Source of the DNA: Campylobacter sp. 19-13652
Lineage (GTDB): Bacteria; Campylobacterota; Campylobacteria; Campylobacterales; Campylobacteraceae
Length of the DNA: 64,000 bases
Assembly: GCF_019702925.1 (NCBI RefSeq)
Contig: NZ_AP024713.1
Span: 1,178,001 to 1,242,000 of the forward strand
Reading direction: 5' to 3'
Position numbers and translations under genes: made by a program. Below the pieces are notes generated by a model that worked only from the letters and a program-made list of their open reading frames with translations, did no database searches and had not been told where the DNA came from. Positions 48,841 through 58,153 of this stretch are shown piece by piece (position 1 is the first letter of the stretch; each line of letters starts with the position of its first letter).

Positions 48841-50045
48841 TCGCCGTCCTTTGGCATCCTAAGCGGTCGCACGCCTGGCAGCTCCTTGCCTTCGATTAGC
48901 TCTAGGCTCGCACCGCCTCCAGTGGAGATAAAGGTCATCTCATCGGCATCGCTTGCACGTGCAACCACGTCTGCGGTATCGCCCCCACCGACTACAGTAG
49001 TAGCGTGGCTTTCAGCGATGGCGTGGCTTATTTTTATGCTGCCTTTGCTAAATTTATCCATCTCAAACACACCCATAGGCCCATTCCACCAAATAGTCTG
49101 CGCATCGGCTAAAGCCTCCTTAAAAAGCCTAGTGCTAGCAGGTCCAATATCAAGCCCCATCCAGCCAGCTGGAATTTCTTGCGTTGTTACAAATTTAATC
49201 GCACTATCAGCTGAAAATGTCTGCGCCGCAACCACATCAACTGGCAAATAGAGCTTCACACCTAGCTCGCGCGCACGTTTCATTATATTATTTGCCTCAT
49301 CGATTAGCTCCTCCTCAAGCAGGCTATTGCCGATATTATACCCCAGCGCCTTTAAAAAGGTAAATGCCATACCGCCGCCGATTATGAGCTTATCCACACG
49401 TGGGAGGAGGTTTGTAAGAGCCTGAAGCTTACCACTGACCTTAGAACCACCAACGACCGCGACAAATGGGCGAGTTGGGTGCTTGATTAGTCTTTGAGCG
49501 AAATTTATCTCCTTTTGCAGCAAAAAGCCAGCCGCCTTATGCTTGCTGTCAAAAAAGCGTGTGATAGCCTCCACGCTAGCGTGCGCGCGGTGGCAGACAC
49601 CAAAAGCGTCATTAATATACACGTCCGCTAGCTCGCTTAAAGCCTTAGCTAGGGCTTCGTCGTTTTTAGTCTCGCCCTTTTCAAAGCGCAGATTTTCAAG
49701 CAGCAGCACCTCGCCCGCTTTTAAATTTGCTGCCTTTGCCTTTGCGTCAGCACCCACTACATCATCAGCAAAGATTACATCAGGGTGAAGTATTCGGCTT
49801 AGACGCTTTGCCACAGGGGCTAGCGAAAAGCTCTCGTCATAGCCATTTTTAGGGCGTCCTAAGTGGCTAGCTAGCACCACAGCGCAGCCCTGGTCTAGGC
49901 AGTAGCGAATAGTCGGCACAGCTGAGACTATGCGGCGGTCGTCGGTAATGTTGCCAAATTCATCCATCGGCACGTTAAAATCGCAACGGATAAAGACCTT
50001 TTTATTGGCTAAATCAATCTCTTTTATAGATATTACATCGCTCAT
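48837..50045 (-). CDS. pgk: Phosphoglycerate kinase
   Basis: It transfers phosphate between 1,3-bisphosphoglycerate and ADP. The N-terminal domain shows [30 protein letters not shown] and [13 protein letters not shown]. The C-terminal nucleotide domain shows [18 protein letters not shown] and the GGGDT motif with [17 protein letters not shown] use the ATG at 50045, preceded by AAGGGGCG. The longer in-frame start at 50117 would overlap gap and adds 24 residues foreign to the family. The result is 402 residues, normal. Confidence 0.95.
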   Translation of the reverse strand: MSDVISIKEIDLANKKVFIRCDFNVPMDEFGNITDDRRIVSAVPTIRYCLDQGCAVVLASHLGRPKNGYDESFSLAPVAKRLSRILHPDVIFADDVVGADAKAKAANLKAGEVLLLENLRFEKGETKNDEALAKALSELADVYINDAFGVCHRAHASVEAITRFFDSKHKAAGFLLQKEINFAQRLIKHPTRPFVAVVGGSKVSGKLQALTNLLPRVDKLIIGGGMAFTFLKALGYNIGNSLLEEELIDEANNIMKRARELGVKLYLPVDVVAAQTFSADSAIKFVTTQEIPAGWMGLDIGPASTRLFKEALADAQTIWWNGPMGVFEMDKFSKGSIKISHAIAESHATTVVGGGDTADVVARASDADEMTFISTGGGASLELIEGKELPGVRPLRMPKDGE

Positions 50046-50062
50046 TTTATCGCCCCTTAAGC

Positions 50063-51064
50063 CTACTTTGTAACCATCAGCGCAGCCATATCGACTAGCC
50101 TTTGCGAGTAGCCCCACTCATTATCATACCACGCAAGCACCTTAACCGTATCATCAGCCACTACACGCGTCATATCCTCAATGACGATAGATGAGTAGCC
50201 TGAGCCGTTAAAATCGCTTGAGACGCGCTTATCACTATCAACAGCTAGCACCCCAGCCATATATCCGCGCTCTGCTTCTTTAAACGCCTCATTTAGCTCC
50301 TCGGCACTTACGCTGCGCTTTAGTACGGCGGTTAGGTCTATCATGGAGACATTTACCGTAGGTACACGCACGCTAATGCCATTTAGCCTGCCCTTTAGAT
50401 GTGGCATCACAAGCCCTATCGCCTTTGCCGCGCCGGTGCTTGTTGGTCCCATATTTGCAGCCCCTGCCCTACCGCGGCGCACGTCTTTTGCGCATTTAGC
50501 GTCGACTATGCTCTGGCCGTGAGTGTAGGAGTGAATGGTAGTCATTAGCCCCCTGTCTATGCCAAATTTATCATCTAACACCTTTGCCACTGGGGCTAGG
50601 CAGTTAGTCGTGCAGCTGGCATTTGAGATTATCGCTTCTCCTGCGTAGCTATCTGAGTTTACGCCGTATACGTAGGTGGGCGTATCATCCTTTGCTGGGG
50701 CTGACATGATAACCTTGCCTACTCCGCGATTTATAAATTTTTCGCATTTTTCGCTGCTTAAATGTGCGCCCGTACACTCTAAAACCACCTGCGCGCCAAA
50801 ATCGCTAAAGCCAAGCTCGTCCGCTTCTCTTGTGCTAAATACACGTATTTTTTTGCCGTCAACCTCTATATAATCATCATTTATCACATTAACGCTATGT
50901 TTAAATTCCCCATGTACGCTATCATATTTAAGCAAATATCTAGTCAAATCCCTAGTCGCAGTATCGTTTATCGCTACAAGCTCCACGTCGTCGCGCTCTA
51001 GTATAATCCTAGCGACACATCGTCCTATGCGCCCAAATCCATTTATCGCCATTTTAACAGCCAT
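50063..51064 (-). CDS. gap: Glyceraldehyde-3-phosphate dehydrogenase
   Basis: NAD-dependent oxidation and phosphorylation of glyceraldehyde 3-phosphate. The N-terminus [14 protein letters not shown] is the NAD-binding loop. The active-site Cys is in [16 protein letters not shown] near residue 155, the His in TIHSYTHGQ near 180, and the C-terminal [15 protein letters not shown] is typical. The 333 residues are standard. It leads the gap-pgk-tpiA operon, which in Campylobacter (lacking phosphofructokinase in many species) works mainly in gluconeogenesis. Confidence 0.96.
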   Translation of the reverse strand: MAVKMAINGFGRIGRCVARIILERDDVELVAINDTATRDLTRYLLKYDSVHGEFKHSVNVINDDYIEVDGKKIRVFSTREADELGFSDFGAQVVLECTGAHLSSEKCEKFINRGVGKVIMSAPAKDDTPTYVYGVNSDSYAGEAIISNASCTTNCLAPVAKVLDDKFGIDRGLMTTIHSYTHGQSIVDAKCAKDVRRGRAGAANMGPTSTGAAKAIGLVMPHLKGRLNGISVRVPTVNVSMIDLTAVLKRSVSAEELNEAFKEAERGYMAGVLAVDSDKRVSSDFNGSGYSSIVIEDMTRVVADDTVKVLAWYDNEWGYSQRLVDMAALMVTK

Positions 51065-51081
51065 TTTGCTTCCTTTTTAGG

Positions 51082-51097
51082 TATAATAGGGTATAAT
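51082..51097 (+). promoter_or_regulatory. Promoter elements between gap and nadD-rsfS
   Basis: GTATAATAGGGTATAATTTT has two TATAAT hexamers ten bases apart, 34-54 bases before the nadD ATG. On the other strand TATTAT in the same segment lies about 20-25 bases from the gap ATG, so this short 71-base gap serves both directions. Confidence 0.5.
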
Positions 51098-51135
51098 TTT
51101 ACATTAAAATCGGTTAAAACAAATTAAAGGTAAAT

Positions 51136-52011
51136 ATGAAAATAGCACTTTATGGTGGAAGCTTCGATCCGCCACATGAAGGACATGACGCGGTAGTGAG
51201 GCTCGCCCTAAGGGAGCTTGAGATTGATAAATTAATCATTATGCCTACTTTTATAAGCCCTTTTAAGAGTACTTTTAGCGCACCTCCTGCCCTGCGGCTA
51301 GAGTGGATAAAAAAGCTCTGGCAAGGGCTTGATGATAGGGTTGAGATTTCTAGCTGGGAAATAAAGCAGTCTCGCCCAGTACCTACTGTGCGTACGGCAG
51401 AGTATTTACTTAGGCTTTATGGAGTAGATAAAATAGACCTAGTGCTTGGAGCAGATCACTTAAAAAGCCTGCATAAATGGCACGAATTTGAAAAGCTTAA
51501 GTCCATGGTGCGCTTTGTCATAGCTGCACGAGACGGCATAGCTATACCACCTGAGCTAGCCAGCCTTGATGTGCATGTAGATATTAGCTCGTCACAGATT
51601 AGACATCACGAGGGGCTAAATAAAATACCACAATCGATAAAAAGCGAGGTGATAAAATTTTATGAAGGAGATAATAAATTTATGAATATAAAACAAAGAG
51701 TAGCGAAAATAGTCTCTATCCTAGATGAGAAAAAGGCTGAAGCGATAGAGGTATTTGAGATGGATGAGGAGTACTTTGTCCGTGAGGTCATCATAGCTAC
51801 GACTATGGGCGAACGCCACGCACTAAGCCTAACAGACGAGCTTAAAAACCGCTTAAAGCCAGAAGGAGAGCAGTTTTTAGCTGTAGAGAGCAGCGATGAG
51901 TGGGTTGTGATTGACCTTGGCGACATACTCATACACCTGCTAAGCCAGAGCAAAAGAGCCGTTTATAACTTAGAGGAGCTATTAAACAGCCTAAAAAAGC
52001 GCACAAACTAA
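51136..52011 (+). CDS. nadD-rsfS: NadD-RsfS fusion: nicotinate-nucleotide adenylyltransferase plus ribosomal silencing factor
   Basis: Residues 1-180 are NadD, which makes deamido-NAD+ from nicotinate mononucleotide. GGSFDPPHEGHDAV holds the nucleotidyltransferase HxGH motif and ISSSQIRHH the ISSTxIR motif. Residues 183-291 are RsfS (Iojap), which binds ribosomal protein uL14 and blocks 30S-50S joining: KRVAKIVSI-type start (here MNIKQRVAKIVSILDEKKAE), with DEWVVIDLGDILIHLL as the conserved core. In C. jejuni these are separate neighbouring genes (Cj1404, Cj1405). The linker codes GAAGGAGAT, a Shine-Dalgarno word, 11 bases before the in-frame ATG at 51682, so free RsfS may also be made. Confidence 0.92.
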   Translation: MKIALYGGSFDPPHEGHDAVVRLALRELEIDKLIIMPTFISPFKSTFSAPPALRLEWIKKLWQGLDDRVEISSWEIKQSRPVPTVRTAEYLLRLYGVDKIDLVLGADHLKSLHKWHEFEKLKSMVRFVIAARDGIAIPPELASLDVHVDISSSQIRHHEGLNKIPQSIKSEVIKFYEGDNKFMNIKQRVAKIVSILDEKKAEAIEVFEMDEEYFVREVIIATTMGERHALSLTDELKNRLKPEGEQFLAVESSDEWVVIDLGDILIHLLSQSKRAVYNLEELLNSLKKRTN

Positions 52012-52018
52012 GCAGACC

Positions 52019-52045
52019 GCACCCAGTCTGGGCTGGGTGCTTTAA
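52019..52045 (+). terminator. Rho-independent terminator after nadD-rsfS
   Basis: GCACCCAG (52019-52026) pairs with CTGGGTGC (52033-52040) around TCTGGG, followed by TTTAAATTT. It lies seven bases after the stop codon. Confidence 0.85.
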
Positions 52046-52190
52046 ATTTATAGCACCACCTCGTTTCATCTTTTTACCCCATAAGCCAAACTAAAGATAA
52101 AAACCGTTTCTAGCATAATTCGCAACAGATAAACTACAAGCACTAATGCCATTAAATGGCACAGATGGGAGCACTCAAAGATATGCTTGA

Positions 52191-52199
52191 GGGGGGGGG
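52191..52199. repeat. Homopolymeric tract of nine G
   Basis: A run of nine G residues lies in the intergenic gap, in the context GCTTGAG9TATG. Runs of this length are the slippage sites of phase-variable genes in Campylobacter. No long open frame crosses it here: from an ATG at 52183 the frame closes after 12 codons, and a tenth G would extend it only to about 35. Confidence 0.8.
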
Positions 52200-52515
52200 T
52201 ATGAATTTACTAGTACGCTAGTATCTAGTCTACCCGCATACACGCTACTTTGCTTTTTGTGTAAAAGCGAATTTGCAAGTAAGGTCTAAGCTTTTGTAGA
52301 CAGACTGGACACAAAAGCATAAAGCGAGCTAAAATAAGCAAATTAAAAGCCAACAGCGATAAACTAGAGCCTTGACATCAAGCCACCATTTAATATAAAT
52401 AAAAATCAAAGTGTCAAATAGTGGCTAATAAACTTAAAATAAAGCGAGCTTAATTTATTATTTTAAGCCTTTTTGCTCTTAAAGCCACATAAATTTACCC
52501 AACTTGGCTTTTTTA

Positions 52516-52612
52516 GGCATTACTAACATTACAAGATAGCGTCAGCACGATTTTTAATGCTTCACGGTCGATTGGCGTAAAATCGGCGATAAGCCACTCG
52601 TATACGCCTAGG
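52516..52612 (-). repeat. Dispersed degenerate intergenic repeat, copy D
   Basis: Read on the minus strand: GTATACGAGTGGCTTATCG (compare GTATATGAGTGGCTTAGC in copy A), then CCGATTTTACGCC (also in copy B), then GAAGCATTAAAAATCGTGC (compare GAAGTGCTAAAATCGTGC in copy A), and finally AATGTTAGTAATGCC (two changes from AATGTCGGTAATGCC). The central hairpin core of copies A-C is missing here. Confidence 0.55.
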
Positions 52613-52861
52613 TCTAGTAGACAAAAATCAAAAAGAAGTTTAATGATAAATACCTACCGCACCGCAACAGTCTTTTAAAAAATATAAATTTTATAAATTA
52701 TATATTTTAATTTTATTTACAATTTGCTACAATTGGGCTTAGAAATGGTTTTATAAATTTATATTGGCTTAAACTTGGCTTCACCATAAGCCACAGAACT
52801 TTAATTTTAAAAGCGGCATTAAATCAATATTATTAAACAAAGCTAAATTTAAGGAATTTGC

Positions 52862-54175
52862 ATGCAAACCCTAAGCAAAAAGCAGTTTTTCATCATAGCA
52901 TTTATGCTTTTTTCTATGTTTTTTGGCGTCGGAAACTTCATCTTTCCACCTGTTGTAGGACGAGAGGCTGGGGAGAATTTTTACCTAGCGATTATGTTTT
53001 TTTGCCTTACGGCGGTTACGCTTCCTGTACTAGTTGTGGGCGCAGTGGCGCAGGCAGGGGGCTTAGTTGAGCTTACTAGGCGTGTAGATGTGGGCTTTAG
53101 CCTAGTGTTTATGACGCTAAATTACCTAGCAATTGGTCCTATGCTTGGCATTCCTCGTGCTGGAAATATGCCCTTTGAAATAAGCGTCGTGCCGTTTTTA
53201 GGCGAAGGTAACCACGCAGTCGAGCAGGCTATTTATAGCGCTGCATATTTTGCGCTAAATTACTACATGTGCCTAAATCCCTCAAGGCTTACCACAGCTC
53301 TAGGCAAGTACCTAACACCAGCGCTTTTAAGTCTGATACTCTTGCTTTTTGTGGTCGGATTTTTTGTCCTTCCTAGCAATTTTAGTACGCCAAGAGGAGG
53401 ATATATAGACTCTCCATCTTCGACAGCCTTTATAGCTGGGTATCAGACGATGGATGCGCTGGCTGCGCTGGCTTTTGGCGTGCTAGTAACTAAGGCGCTA
53501 AAGTCAAACGGCATATCAGGGCGTGGGCTAATGGTAGCGACTATAAAGGCTGGAATTTTTGCTGGGGCGGTGCTAGCTAGCATATATTTCATGCTAAGCT
53601 ACATGGGCGCAATAACCGCTTCAAGCATAGATGAAAGTAGCCAAAACGCGCAGTTTTTAAGCGACATAAGCAACCTAGTCTTTGGCTCTGCTGGCAGGGT
53701 TGTGCTTGGAGGTATTTCTTTTCTTGCCTGCCTAACCACGACAACTGGGCTTATAGGCTCCGTGAGTGCGTATTTTGAGAGTATTTTACCAAAGATAGGC
53801 TACAAAAAGTGGGTCTTAATGTGGACTGTACTAAGCTTTGCGGTAGCAAATATTGGACTAAATGAAATTTTAAAAATCAGCATACCTATCCTAATCGCCC
53901 TTTATCCAGTCGCCATAGTCTTAATATTATTATCACTCATTAACTCATTCATAGACGGTAGCAAGCTAGTTTATCGTAGCTGCGTGTATCTAACCGCAGC
54001 CATAGGAGTAATAAACGCACTAGATTACGCTGGCCTGGGGCTTGGCTTTATCACAGAAATAGTAAAAAGCCTGCCATTTTACGAGCAAATGCTAGGCTGG
54101 GTTGTGCCTGCTGCACTGTGCTTTGTGCTGACATATATGCTACACTACACGCTAGCTAAAAATACTCAGGTTTAG
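52862..54175 (+). CDS. brnQ: Branched-chain amino acid transporter BrnQ (LIVCS family)
   Basis: A 12-helix inner-membrane symporter for leucine, isoleucine and valine. The N-terminus shows FFIIAFMLFSMFFGVGNFIFPP, the signature LFALFFGAGNLIFPP region of the family, and CLTTTTGLIGSVSAYFE near residue 300 is the second conserved segment. The 437 residues are normal. AAGGA lies six bases before the ATG. It stands alone, with repeat copies in the gaps on both sides (D upstream on minus, E downstream on plus). Confidence 0.93.
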   Translation: MQTLSKKQFFIIAFMLFSMFFGVGNFIFPPVVGREAGENFYLAIMFFCLTAVTLPVLVVGAVAQAGGLVELTRRVDVGFSLVFMTLNYLAIGPMLGIPRAGNMPFEISVVPFLGEGNHAVEQAIYSAAYFALNYYMCLNPSRLTTALGKYLTPALLSLILLLFVVGFFVLPSNFSTPRGGYIDSPSSTAFIAGYQTMDALAALAFGVLVTKALKSNGISGRGLMVATIKAGIFAGAVLASIYFMLSYMGAITASSIDESSQNAQFLSDISNLVFGSAGRVVLGGISFLACLTTTTGLIGSVSAYFESILPKIGYKKWVLMWTVLSFAVANIGLNEILKISIPILIALYPVAIVLILLSLINSFIDGSKLVYRSCVYLTAAIGVINALDYAGLGLGFITEIVKSLPFYEQMLGWVVPAALCFVLTYMLHYTLAKNTQV

Positions 54176-54730
54176 TGTGGATTAATAAATTATGAATAGC
54201 CCATTTATGCGCCTTGGCAATACAGCCACATAAGCAGTGGGTATTTTCAGTCCTTATAGTAGTGCTTACTAGGCGTTATATAGGATGTTTTTAGTTTTTT
54301 GCTACGCCTTTTAAAGCACTAATACTACATTTAGTCACTGGTACGAATTTGTAGTATTAGGCTTGTTTTGATATAAGTCTTTAAAAGAGCCAAATTTTAA
54401 TTATAAATTTTAAACCACAATATAAACCTAACACCACTAATTCATGTCAGCAACTTTTGACATTACTGCTAGTAGTCCACAAATACCTGAATGATTTTGA
54501 CACTTTCACAGAGGTTTATAGCAAAAACTTGGGTAGCACCAGCACGCAAAGCTAGAACTATGACTGTTTATAGTCTGTTTTTTAAACAAAATTTCTAAGT
54601 GAAGTAAAGCTTTAACTTTGGCGAGTATATTGCTTTGTTACACAAGTGATAAAATGGCGCTTATAATATAATGACTAGAGCTTGCTTTTTTAAATTTATA
54701 AAGCAATAGTCTTTGTTTAAAAGCCTAGGC
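54176..54730. other. Intergenic gap between the convergent brnQ and bisC genes
   Basis: A gap of 555 bases without a gene. Both flanking genes end here, so no promoter is needed. It contains repeat copy E. I see no strong terminator hairpin for either gene. Confidence 0.6.
54336..54650 (+). repeat. Dispersed degenerate intergenic repeat, copy E (scattered parts)
   Basis: CACTGGTACGAATT (54336-54349) differs by one base from copy A. TTTTGACATTACTG (54455 on) recalls the reverse of the GTAATGCC module. TTTCTAAGTGAAGT (54591 on) is shared with copy B, and GGCGAGTATATTGC (54620 on) with the core of copy A. Here the hairpin arms have lost most of their pairing, and the parts are in a different order, so this copy is decayed or rearranged. 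Confidence 0.45.
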
Positions 54731-57040
54731 TCAACAAAGCTTTAATGGGCTTTTTGGAGGTATTTTGCCGCTAAAAAGCTCAACTTCTACGAGTGCGGTA
54801 TGGGCGCAATTACTATGCGAAAGGCTAGAGCAGCCAATATCGCTGGTTAGGACGTTTGCGTTGCCACCTAGGCATAGGCTAGGCTCACCCCAAATAGCAG
54901 GCTCATACCACGCACCCTCGCACACTAGCACCACACCTCGCCCCACTCTAGCGCTCACACTCACACCACAAAGTATCTCTCCACGGTCGTTATAAACCCG
55001 CACTATATCGCCATCTTTTAGCCCTCTTGCCCCTGCGTCAAATTCACTCATCACCACTGGTTCAAGTCCGTTTATTTTAGCGTTGCGGCATACAAGAGAG
55101 TTATCAAGCTGGGAATGAAGCCTGTGCTTTGAGTGTGGTGATATGAGAAATAGGCTAAATTTATCACGCCTAGCCCACTCAGCTGGCTCATGCCACGAGG
55201 CATATCCGCTAAAATCCGCATACCCCATATCTGCAAGCTCACTTGAATAAATTTCAATTTTTCCAGAGTTAGTGGCAAGACTGCGCCCACCATTTACAAA
55301 ATCAAAAAAACGCGTATAGTAGTGCTTTTTCTCATCTATTTTATCAAATTTAAAATATCCCCTCTGCCAAAACTCATCAAAGCTAGGCAGATTTTCATAG
55401 CCTAAATTCATAGCCTTGTTTCTAGCGTCTAGGTATATCTCACGCACCCACTCAAGCTCGCTTTTACCCTCACTAAAGGCTAGCCCCCTACCCCAAATCT
55501 CGCATATGCCTCTGCATATCTCATAATCGCTTCTGCTTTCACCAAAAGGCTTTATCTCGCCCTTTAAAGCAAAAATATGTCCGCCGCTACTAGCTAAAAT
55601 ATCCACTCTCTCGCTCTCAAGTGCGACTGGTAAAACAATATCGCTAAGCCTAGCAGTCGCCGTCCAAAACGGCTCTGCCGTAATGATTGTATCTAGCTTT
55701 TGCCACGCTTTTAGCAGGCGATTTGTATCTTGATGGCGAGTAAACATCGCTCCACTTGCATTATAAGCCACCCTAATATGAGGCAAAACGAGGCTTTTCC
55801 CGTCGTAGCCAACGCACTTATTAGGCTCAAGCAAGGCATCGCTAAAGCGACTTGAAGGAATAAAAATATGCCGAGGAGTTTTTAAGCCGTGCTTTTTATA
55901 ATCCACCTCGCTAAGCCCTAAAAGCTTTGGCGCAATATAGCTATTTGCCCCAGCGCAACCATAGCCAAGAGAAAAATCAAGCCCACACCCAAGCTGCCCT
56001 AAATGCCCAAGCATAGCAGCCAAACTAACGATAGCGTGGTAGCACTGCTCACCATTTTCTACACGTTGAATAGACCTGCCTATGAGCAAAAGCGAAGGAT
56101 GGCGACGTAAATTTATGGCTAGATTTTCTAGCTCGTCCACACTTACTTTGCATATTGCGCTAGCCCAGCCTAAGTCCTTTTTAATCCCGTCAATCTCGCC
56201 TAAAAGATAGCTTTTAAACCTATCAAAGCCTATGGTAAATTTATCAATAAAGTCCTTATCATAAAGTCCGCTTTCTAAAAGATAGCCGCAAAGCCCCAAA
56301 GCCAAGGCTGTGTCGCTGCTAGGCGTGATATTTAGGCACTTTGCGCCTAGGTATGTGGCAGTTTCGTTCTGCCATACATCAATGCTTGTTATTTTTATCT
56401 CGCCGCGGACTTTTTTGGCTTTTAGGGCGTCAAAATATGGATAGTTTTCATGCAGTGGTACGCCGTGATGAGTCTGGCTTGTAACCATCGCATCGCACCC
56501 CCAAAGCAGCACATGCTCGCACCCTTTAAGCACTGCCTCCCACTTTGTCGCCTCCTCATAAACCCCCTGTGAGCCTATGATATAGGGCAAAATCACCTGC
56601 CCAGCACCAGTGGAATAATCCCCCAACTCTCGCACGCTACCGCCTAAAATATCAAGCATTCTATGAGCTGCGCTGCGCCCCCAGCTTACCTTGCCGCTAC
56701 CACCCCAAAAATAGCACTCGCCATATATGCTCTGCGCACCGTGCTTCTCAAAGCTGTCTTTTAGCGCCTTTGCGGCGAGATTTAATGCCTCATCCCAGCT
56801 AACCCTGACAAACTCCTCCTTGCCTCGAAGCTCACTTTTTGCGGCACCTTGTGCTAGCAAATAGCTTTTCCTGACATAGGGATATCCTACCCGCTCTTTA
56901 GAGTCTAAAAGCCTAGCTGCGTCATCATTCATCGAATTTGGCGCCACATCATCAGCAAAACTCTGAGTGCTCGTAGACTCATCGCCGTTTAAATTTATCC
57001 AAAATGCGCCGTATCTATTTGCGCTTAGAATTTGTCTCAT
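54731..57040 (-). CDS. bisC: Cytoplasmic molybdopterin oxidoreductase, BisC/TorZ type (biotin or methionine sulfoxide / N-oxide reductase)
   Basis: A 769-residue member of the DMSO reductase family with a serine Mo ligand in GDYSTGAGQ near residue 147, as in BisC, TorA and DorA. The N-terminal iron-sulfur Cys motif is absent, as expected for this group. It starts MRQILSANRYGAFWINLNGD, directly at the first domain, without a twin-arginine signal, so it should stay in the cytoplasm like E. coli BisC. Campylobacter TorA (Cj0264c) is exported by contrast. WGRSAAHRMLD, SIDVWQNETA and the C-terminal LISPHSKHRLHSQLDN support the family. The ATG overlaps the PilO-like stop (ATGA). Confidence 0.85.
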   Translation of the reverse strand: MRQILSANRYGAFWINLNGDESTSTQSFADDVAPNSMNDDAARLLDSKERVGYPYVRKSYLLAQGAAKSELRGKEEFVRVSWDEALNLAAKALKDSFEKHGAQSIYGECYFWGGSGKVSWGRSAAHRMLDILGGSVRELGDYSTGAGQVILPYIIGSQGVYEEATKWEAVLKGCEHVLLWGCDAMVTSQTHHGVPLHENYPYFDALKAKKVRGEIKITSIDVWQNETATYLGAKCLNITPSSDTALALGLCGYLLESGLYDKDFIDKFTIGFDRFKSYLLGEIDGIKKDLGWASAICKVSVDELENLAINLRRHPSLLLIGRSIQRVENGEQCYHAIVSLAAMLGHLGQLGCGLDFSLGYGCAGANSYIAPKLLGLSEVDYKKHGLKTPRHIFIPSSRFSDALLEPNKCVGYDGKSLVLPHIRVAYNASGAMFTRHQDTNRLLKAWQKLDTIITAEPFWTATARLSDIVLPVALESERVDILASSGGHIFALKGEIKPFGESRSDYEICRGICEIWGRGLAFSEGKSELEWVREIYLDARNKAMNLGYENLPSFDEFWQRGYFKFDKIDEKKHYYTRFFDFVNGGRSLATNSGKIEIYSSELADMGYADFSGYASWHEPAEWARRDKFSLFLISPHSKHRLHSQLDNSLVCRNAKINGLEPVVMSEFDAGARGLKDGDIVRVYNDRGEILCGVSVSARVGRGVVLVCEGAWYEPAIWGEPSLCLGGNANVLTSDIGCSSLSHSNCAHTALVEVELFSGKIPPKSPLKLC

Positions 57041-57636
57041 ATATCGCCATAAACCTTAATATTAAAGCGTGTACGGATCTTTTCGCCCTCGCCTCTCATC
57101 TGTATGGGAAACTCGACTTTTATGATATTTGGATACTTGCTAAGCGCATCTAAAAAGGCATAAAGCCTACTTGGCGTATCAGAAAAGCTAGTAACGCTTA
57201 GCTCATAAACAAAGTAATCTTTTTCGCTTTTTTGGCTATTTTGAGCATTATTTTCGCCACTGGCTTTGGCATTTTGAGGCTCATTTTGCGAATTTATGGC
57301 TGGCATGTCTACCTTATGTAACGAAACATCACTAAAAAAGCCTGAAGCAAACTCACTAAACTGGGCTGGGTCAAATTTATGAGAAAACGCCTCTATTAGA
57401 TATTTATTTTCCTGCTTTAAAGCATCAAGTGCGGCGGCTTTAGTATCAAGGAAATGCTTAGCCTTTGCATATGAGGCTATTTGGGAGTTATTCGCCTTTG
57501 TGGAGGCTTTGTACTCTTTGATATTTGGGACAATAAAACCAAATATCATCACCATACAAACAAGCAAAAATGCAAGCACATAAATTAAAAGTTTTGCCAC
57601 ATCTATATGCTCTAAGCTTAAATCTCGCTTACTCAT
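57037..57636 (-). CDS. PilO-like inner-membrane assembly protein
   Basis: The 199-residue protein has a short cytoplasmic start, one membrane helix at about 15-35 (IYVLAFLLVCMVMIFGFIV), a coiled-coil stretch (about 38-75) and a C-terminal ferredoxin-like domain. There DYFVYELSVTSFSDTPSRLYAFLDAL resembles the PilO pattern of a strand plus a helix (GxxxxLxxFLxxL). An Asn/Gln/Ser-rich insert near 120-140 looks disordered. It is the third gene of a PilM-N-O-like set. The assignment is by topology, fold pattern and order, not by close similarity. Confidence 0.6.
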   Translation of the reverse strand: MSKRDLSLEHIDVAKLLIYVLAFLLVCMVMIFGFIVPNIKEYKASTKANNSQIASYAKAKHFLDTKAAALDALKQENKYLIEAFSHKFDPAQFSEFASGFFSDVSLHKVDMPAINSQNEPQNAKASGENNAQNSQKSEKDYFVYELSVTSFSDTPSRLYAFLDALSKYPNIIKVEFPIQMRGEGEKIRTRFNIKVYGDI

Positions 57637-58153
57637 TATAGCCCTCTGAGTTGTCCATTTTGTTAGTGCTTATAAAACCATACCAGCCGTTTTTTATCTG
57701 ATAAAAGCTCGTATTTGATGTGGTAAAAATACTAGCTAGCGGTGTCGCTAAAAGCTGATTAAACGCATCTTGAGTTGGGGTTATGCCTTTTATTATTAAG
57801 GAGTTTTTATCCATCGTAACCTCCTCGAGCGTAATTGAATCAGGCACCAAATCAAAAAGATTATGCAAACTCTGCTTTAAAAGCATGTTTGAAGTTTGTA
57901 TATCTTTTGCGATAGCACCTTGAGCTTGCATACTCTCTAAAAGTTCCGAAATCTCGGCTGTTTTTTGGGTGGCTAGCTCCTGTTCTTTTGCTAGCCTTGC
58001 ACGTTCTGAGGAATTTGAGCTATTTTTATAAGAGATAAATAAATTTAAACCCAAAAGCACAACAAAAACAAGCCCTATAAGGCTAAGCCAAATCTTACTA
58101 AAAAGGCTAAAAATAGGGCGCAGGGTAACCTTTGTAAAGCTTAGCGAGCTCAT
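57629..58153 (-). CDS. PilN-like inner-membrane assembly protein
   Basis: The 174-residue protein has an amphipathic start (SFTKVTLRPIFSLFSKIW), a membrane helix at about 22-45, a coiled coil to about residue 90 and a small alpha/beta domain. In the latter, LFDLVPDSITLEEVTMDKNSLIIKG has the exact pattern of PilN (LPxGVxLxxLxxxxxxLxIxG). It overlaps the PilM-like gene by four bases and the PilO-like gene by eight. It may link a cytosolic actin-like protein to the periplasmic domain of its partner. Confidence 0.65.
   Translation of the reverse strand: MSSLSFTKVTLRPIFSLFSKIWLSLIGLVFVVLLGLNLFISYKNSSNSSERARLAKEQELATQKTAEISELLESMQAQGAIAKDIQTSNMLLKQSLHNLFDLVPDSITLEEVTMDKNSLIIKGITPTQDAFNQLLATPLASIFTTSNTSFYQIKNGWYGFISTNKMDNSEGYNE

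Larger units (their letters stand above)
52012..52861. other. Long intergenic gap between nadD-rsfS and brnQ
   Basis: About 850 bases without a credible gene. It contains the nadD-rsfS terminator, a nine-G homopolymer, repeat copy D on the minus strand and an AT-rich leader before brnQ. The stretch 52225-52330 has words such as TAGTCTACC and GTAGACAGAC that may be further repeat debris. Confidence 0.6.

Noticed and set aside
50046-50117. Upstream extension of pgk overlapping gap
   Set aside because: The added 24 residues do not fit PGK family starts, and the ATG at 50045 has a good AAGGGG site.
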